This document shows positions 5,726 to 6,418 of a DNA stretch of 6,418 bases, in pieces. The DNA lies in assembly GCA_017476085.1 (NCBI GenBank), contig JAFVEJ010000014.1:1-6418 (forward strand), in the 5' to 3' direction. Position 1 is the first letter of the stretch; each line of letters opens with the position of its first letter. The translations under genes were made by a program, and so were the position numbers. Below the pieces are notes generated by a model, which did no database searches, had not been told where the DNA came from, and saw only the letters and a list, made by a program, of their open reading frames with translations. This DNA comes from Alphaproteobacteria bacterium (GTDB lineage Bacteria > Pseudomonadota > Alphaproteobacteria > RF32 > CAG-977).

Positions 5726-5900
5726 ATTGTTGTTGGTATTTTTTTATAAAATTGTTTATCTTAACAGATGAAGCCACAACATCTTGAGTCAAGAGATTTT
5801 ATTTTCTTTTTTCTTTCCGGCAAGGCTTGCCTTTCGCTTTATCTGCCCCTATTATTTGCCGGCCGGGTTAAGGCGGAACTATACTTTTTGGAATGGATAA
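5726..5900 (+). promoter_or_regulatory. dnaA upstream region: candidate promoter and leader
   Basis: This 175-base stretch should hold the dnaA promoter. The best candidate is TTGGTA (5733-5738) with TATCTT (5757-5762), spacing 18, which is moderate at best. The leader contains CCGGCAA (5817-5823), which can pair either with TTGCC at 5827-5831 or with TTGCCGG at 5856-5862, so two alternative stems are possible. I see no good match to the DnaA box TTATCCACA, so I do not call oriC here. A 109-codon open frame beginning at 5768 runs into dnaA in another frame and is not a gene. Confidence 0.4.
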
Positions 5901-6418
5901 ATGGCGCGGGAAAAACAGGATTCGATTATTTCACAAACGGCGGCTGTCGAAGCGCGTTTGCGCGAATCGTTAGGGGATTCCGTTTACGATACATGGTTGA
6001 AATCTTTGTCGGTCGGCGGATTGACGGACGGAAAGCTGACGTTGTTTTTGCCGACAAATTTCTTTTGCAGCTATATCGCGCGCAATTTTGCCGATGAAAT
6101 CACGCAGGCTTGGCAAAGCGAAAATCCCGAGGTCCGTCAAATTAAATTTGAAGCGGGCAGTCCTTCTTTCAGTGAATCTGCGGCCGTGCCGACCGAAGAA
6201 CCGGAAAAAACGGATAAACCCGTTCCTTCCGTTGAATTGATGGAAACGGAAAAAGATGTTTTGTCTGCCGCATTGGATCCGCGTTTTACATTTGACAATT
6301 TTGTTGTCGGCGCGCCGAACGAGTTCGCTTATGCCGCGGCCAGACGCGTTGCGGAATCAAGTACGCCGTCGTTTAATCCGCTTTATTTGTATTCCGGAGC
6401 GGGAATGGGCAAAACACA
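5901..6418 (+). CDS. dnaA: Chromosomal replication initiator DnaA (N-terminal part, cut by window end)
   Basis: DnaA binds ATP and the origin, opens the duplex and loads the helicase; it also acts as a transcription regulator. The ATG at 5901 has GGA about 8 bases upstream and begins MAREKQDSII. Residues 10-85 are domain I, with the family's helix YDTWLKSL (29-36), LTLFLPTNFF (46-55) and FADEITQAW (63-71), which mediates self-association and helicase contacts. Residues about 86-123 are the acidic, variable linker (domain II), moderately short. LDPRFTFDNFVVG (125-137) opens the AAA+ domain III, and LYLYSGAGMGKT (161-172) is the Walker A loop with Lys171. The window ends two bases into the next codon, so the rest of the AAA+ domain and the DNA-binding domain IV lie outside. 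SGAGMGKT differs slightly from the more common GGVGLGKT but keeps all required residues. Confidence 0.96.
   Translation, partial: MAREKQDSIISQTAAVEARLRESLGDSVYDTWLKSLSVGGLTDGKLTLFLPTNFFCSYIARNFADEITQAWQSENPEVRQIKFEAGSPSFSESAAVPTEEPEKTDKPVPSVELMETEKDVLSAALDPRFTFDNFVVGAPNEFAYAAARRVAESSTPSFNPLYLYSGAGMGKT

Noticed and set aside
5623..5900. Possible oriC between rpsT and dnaA
   Set aside because: I find no good DnaA box (TTATCCACA or one-mismatch form) cluster. The AT richness is modest and is explained by promoter and terminator sequence.
5768..6097. 109-codon plus-strand open frame before dnaA
   Set aside because: Two-thirds of it overlaps the true dnaA frame in another phase. It has no ribosome site and its product resembles nothing.

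Overview
The window looks like a chromosomal segment from an alphaproteobacterium with a moderate, slightly AT-leaning composition. The reasons are the dnaA - rpsT - enoyl-CoA hydratase order, a dUTPase close by, an alphaproteobacterial-type SH3-like envelope protein, and a Sel1-repeat secreted protein. No mobile element, CRISPR array, tRNA or rRNA is visible. Codon and base use look even throughout, so I see no acquired island. A host-associated or gut-type lineage is possible but is only a guess.

Layout. Positions 1-357 hold no convincing gene; they contain a perfect bidirectional hairpin terminator at 281-311. The minus-strand block 358-2076 reads, in transcription order, dut (dUTPase), a periplasmic SH3-like protein starting 2 bases after the dut stop, and a basic 233-residue protein of unknown function that ends at the terminator. 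Divergent from dut is a plus-strand gene (GTG start at 2173) for a secreted Sel1-repeat protein. It converges, 4 bases apart, with a 444-residue minus-strand gene (4036-2702). Divergent from that gene are a small secreted conserved protein (4140-4520) and an enoyl-CoA hydratase (4524-5282), which form a tight pair. Next come rpsT (5359-5622) with a clear sigma70 promoter and a strong terminator, and the first 172 codons of dnaA (from 5901), which runs off the window end just after the Walker A lysine and threonine.

The most interesting item is the 444-residue protein. It sits where many alphaproteobacteria carry ubiB, between enoyl-CoA hydratase and dut. By eye it aligns with the UbiB/COQ8 atypical-kinase family: an LDFRLEAA segment, an LRDG...DDQGRL segment, a following helical region with PP, and a C-terminal membrane helix. 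Every catalytic motif of the family appears to be lost: the Glu of ExD, HADxHPGN, DFG, and apparently the KxGQ region and the nucleotide-binding N-lobe. The frame is nevertheless open over the whole length. Cysteines lie where the active site should be. It therefore looks like a maintained but catalytically dead UbiB derivative. The absence of ubiE, mutM and coaBC from this interval suggests the origin-proximal ubiquinone block has been dismantled.

Together the genes cover housekeeping (replication initiation, ribosome assembly, dUTP hygiene), fatty acyl-CoA metabolism and several envelope or periplasmic proteins of unknown role.
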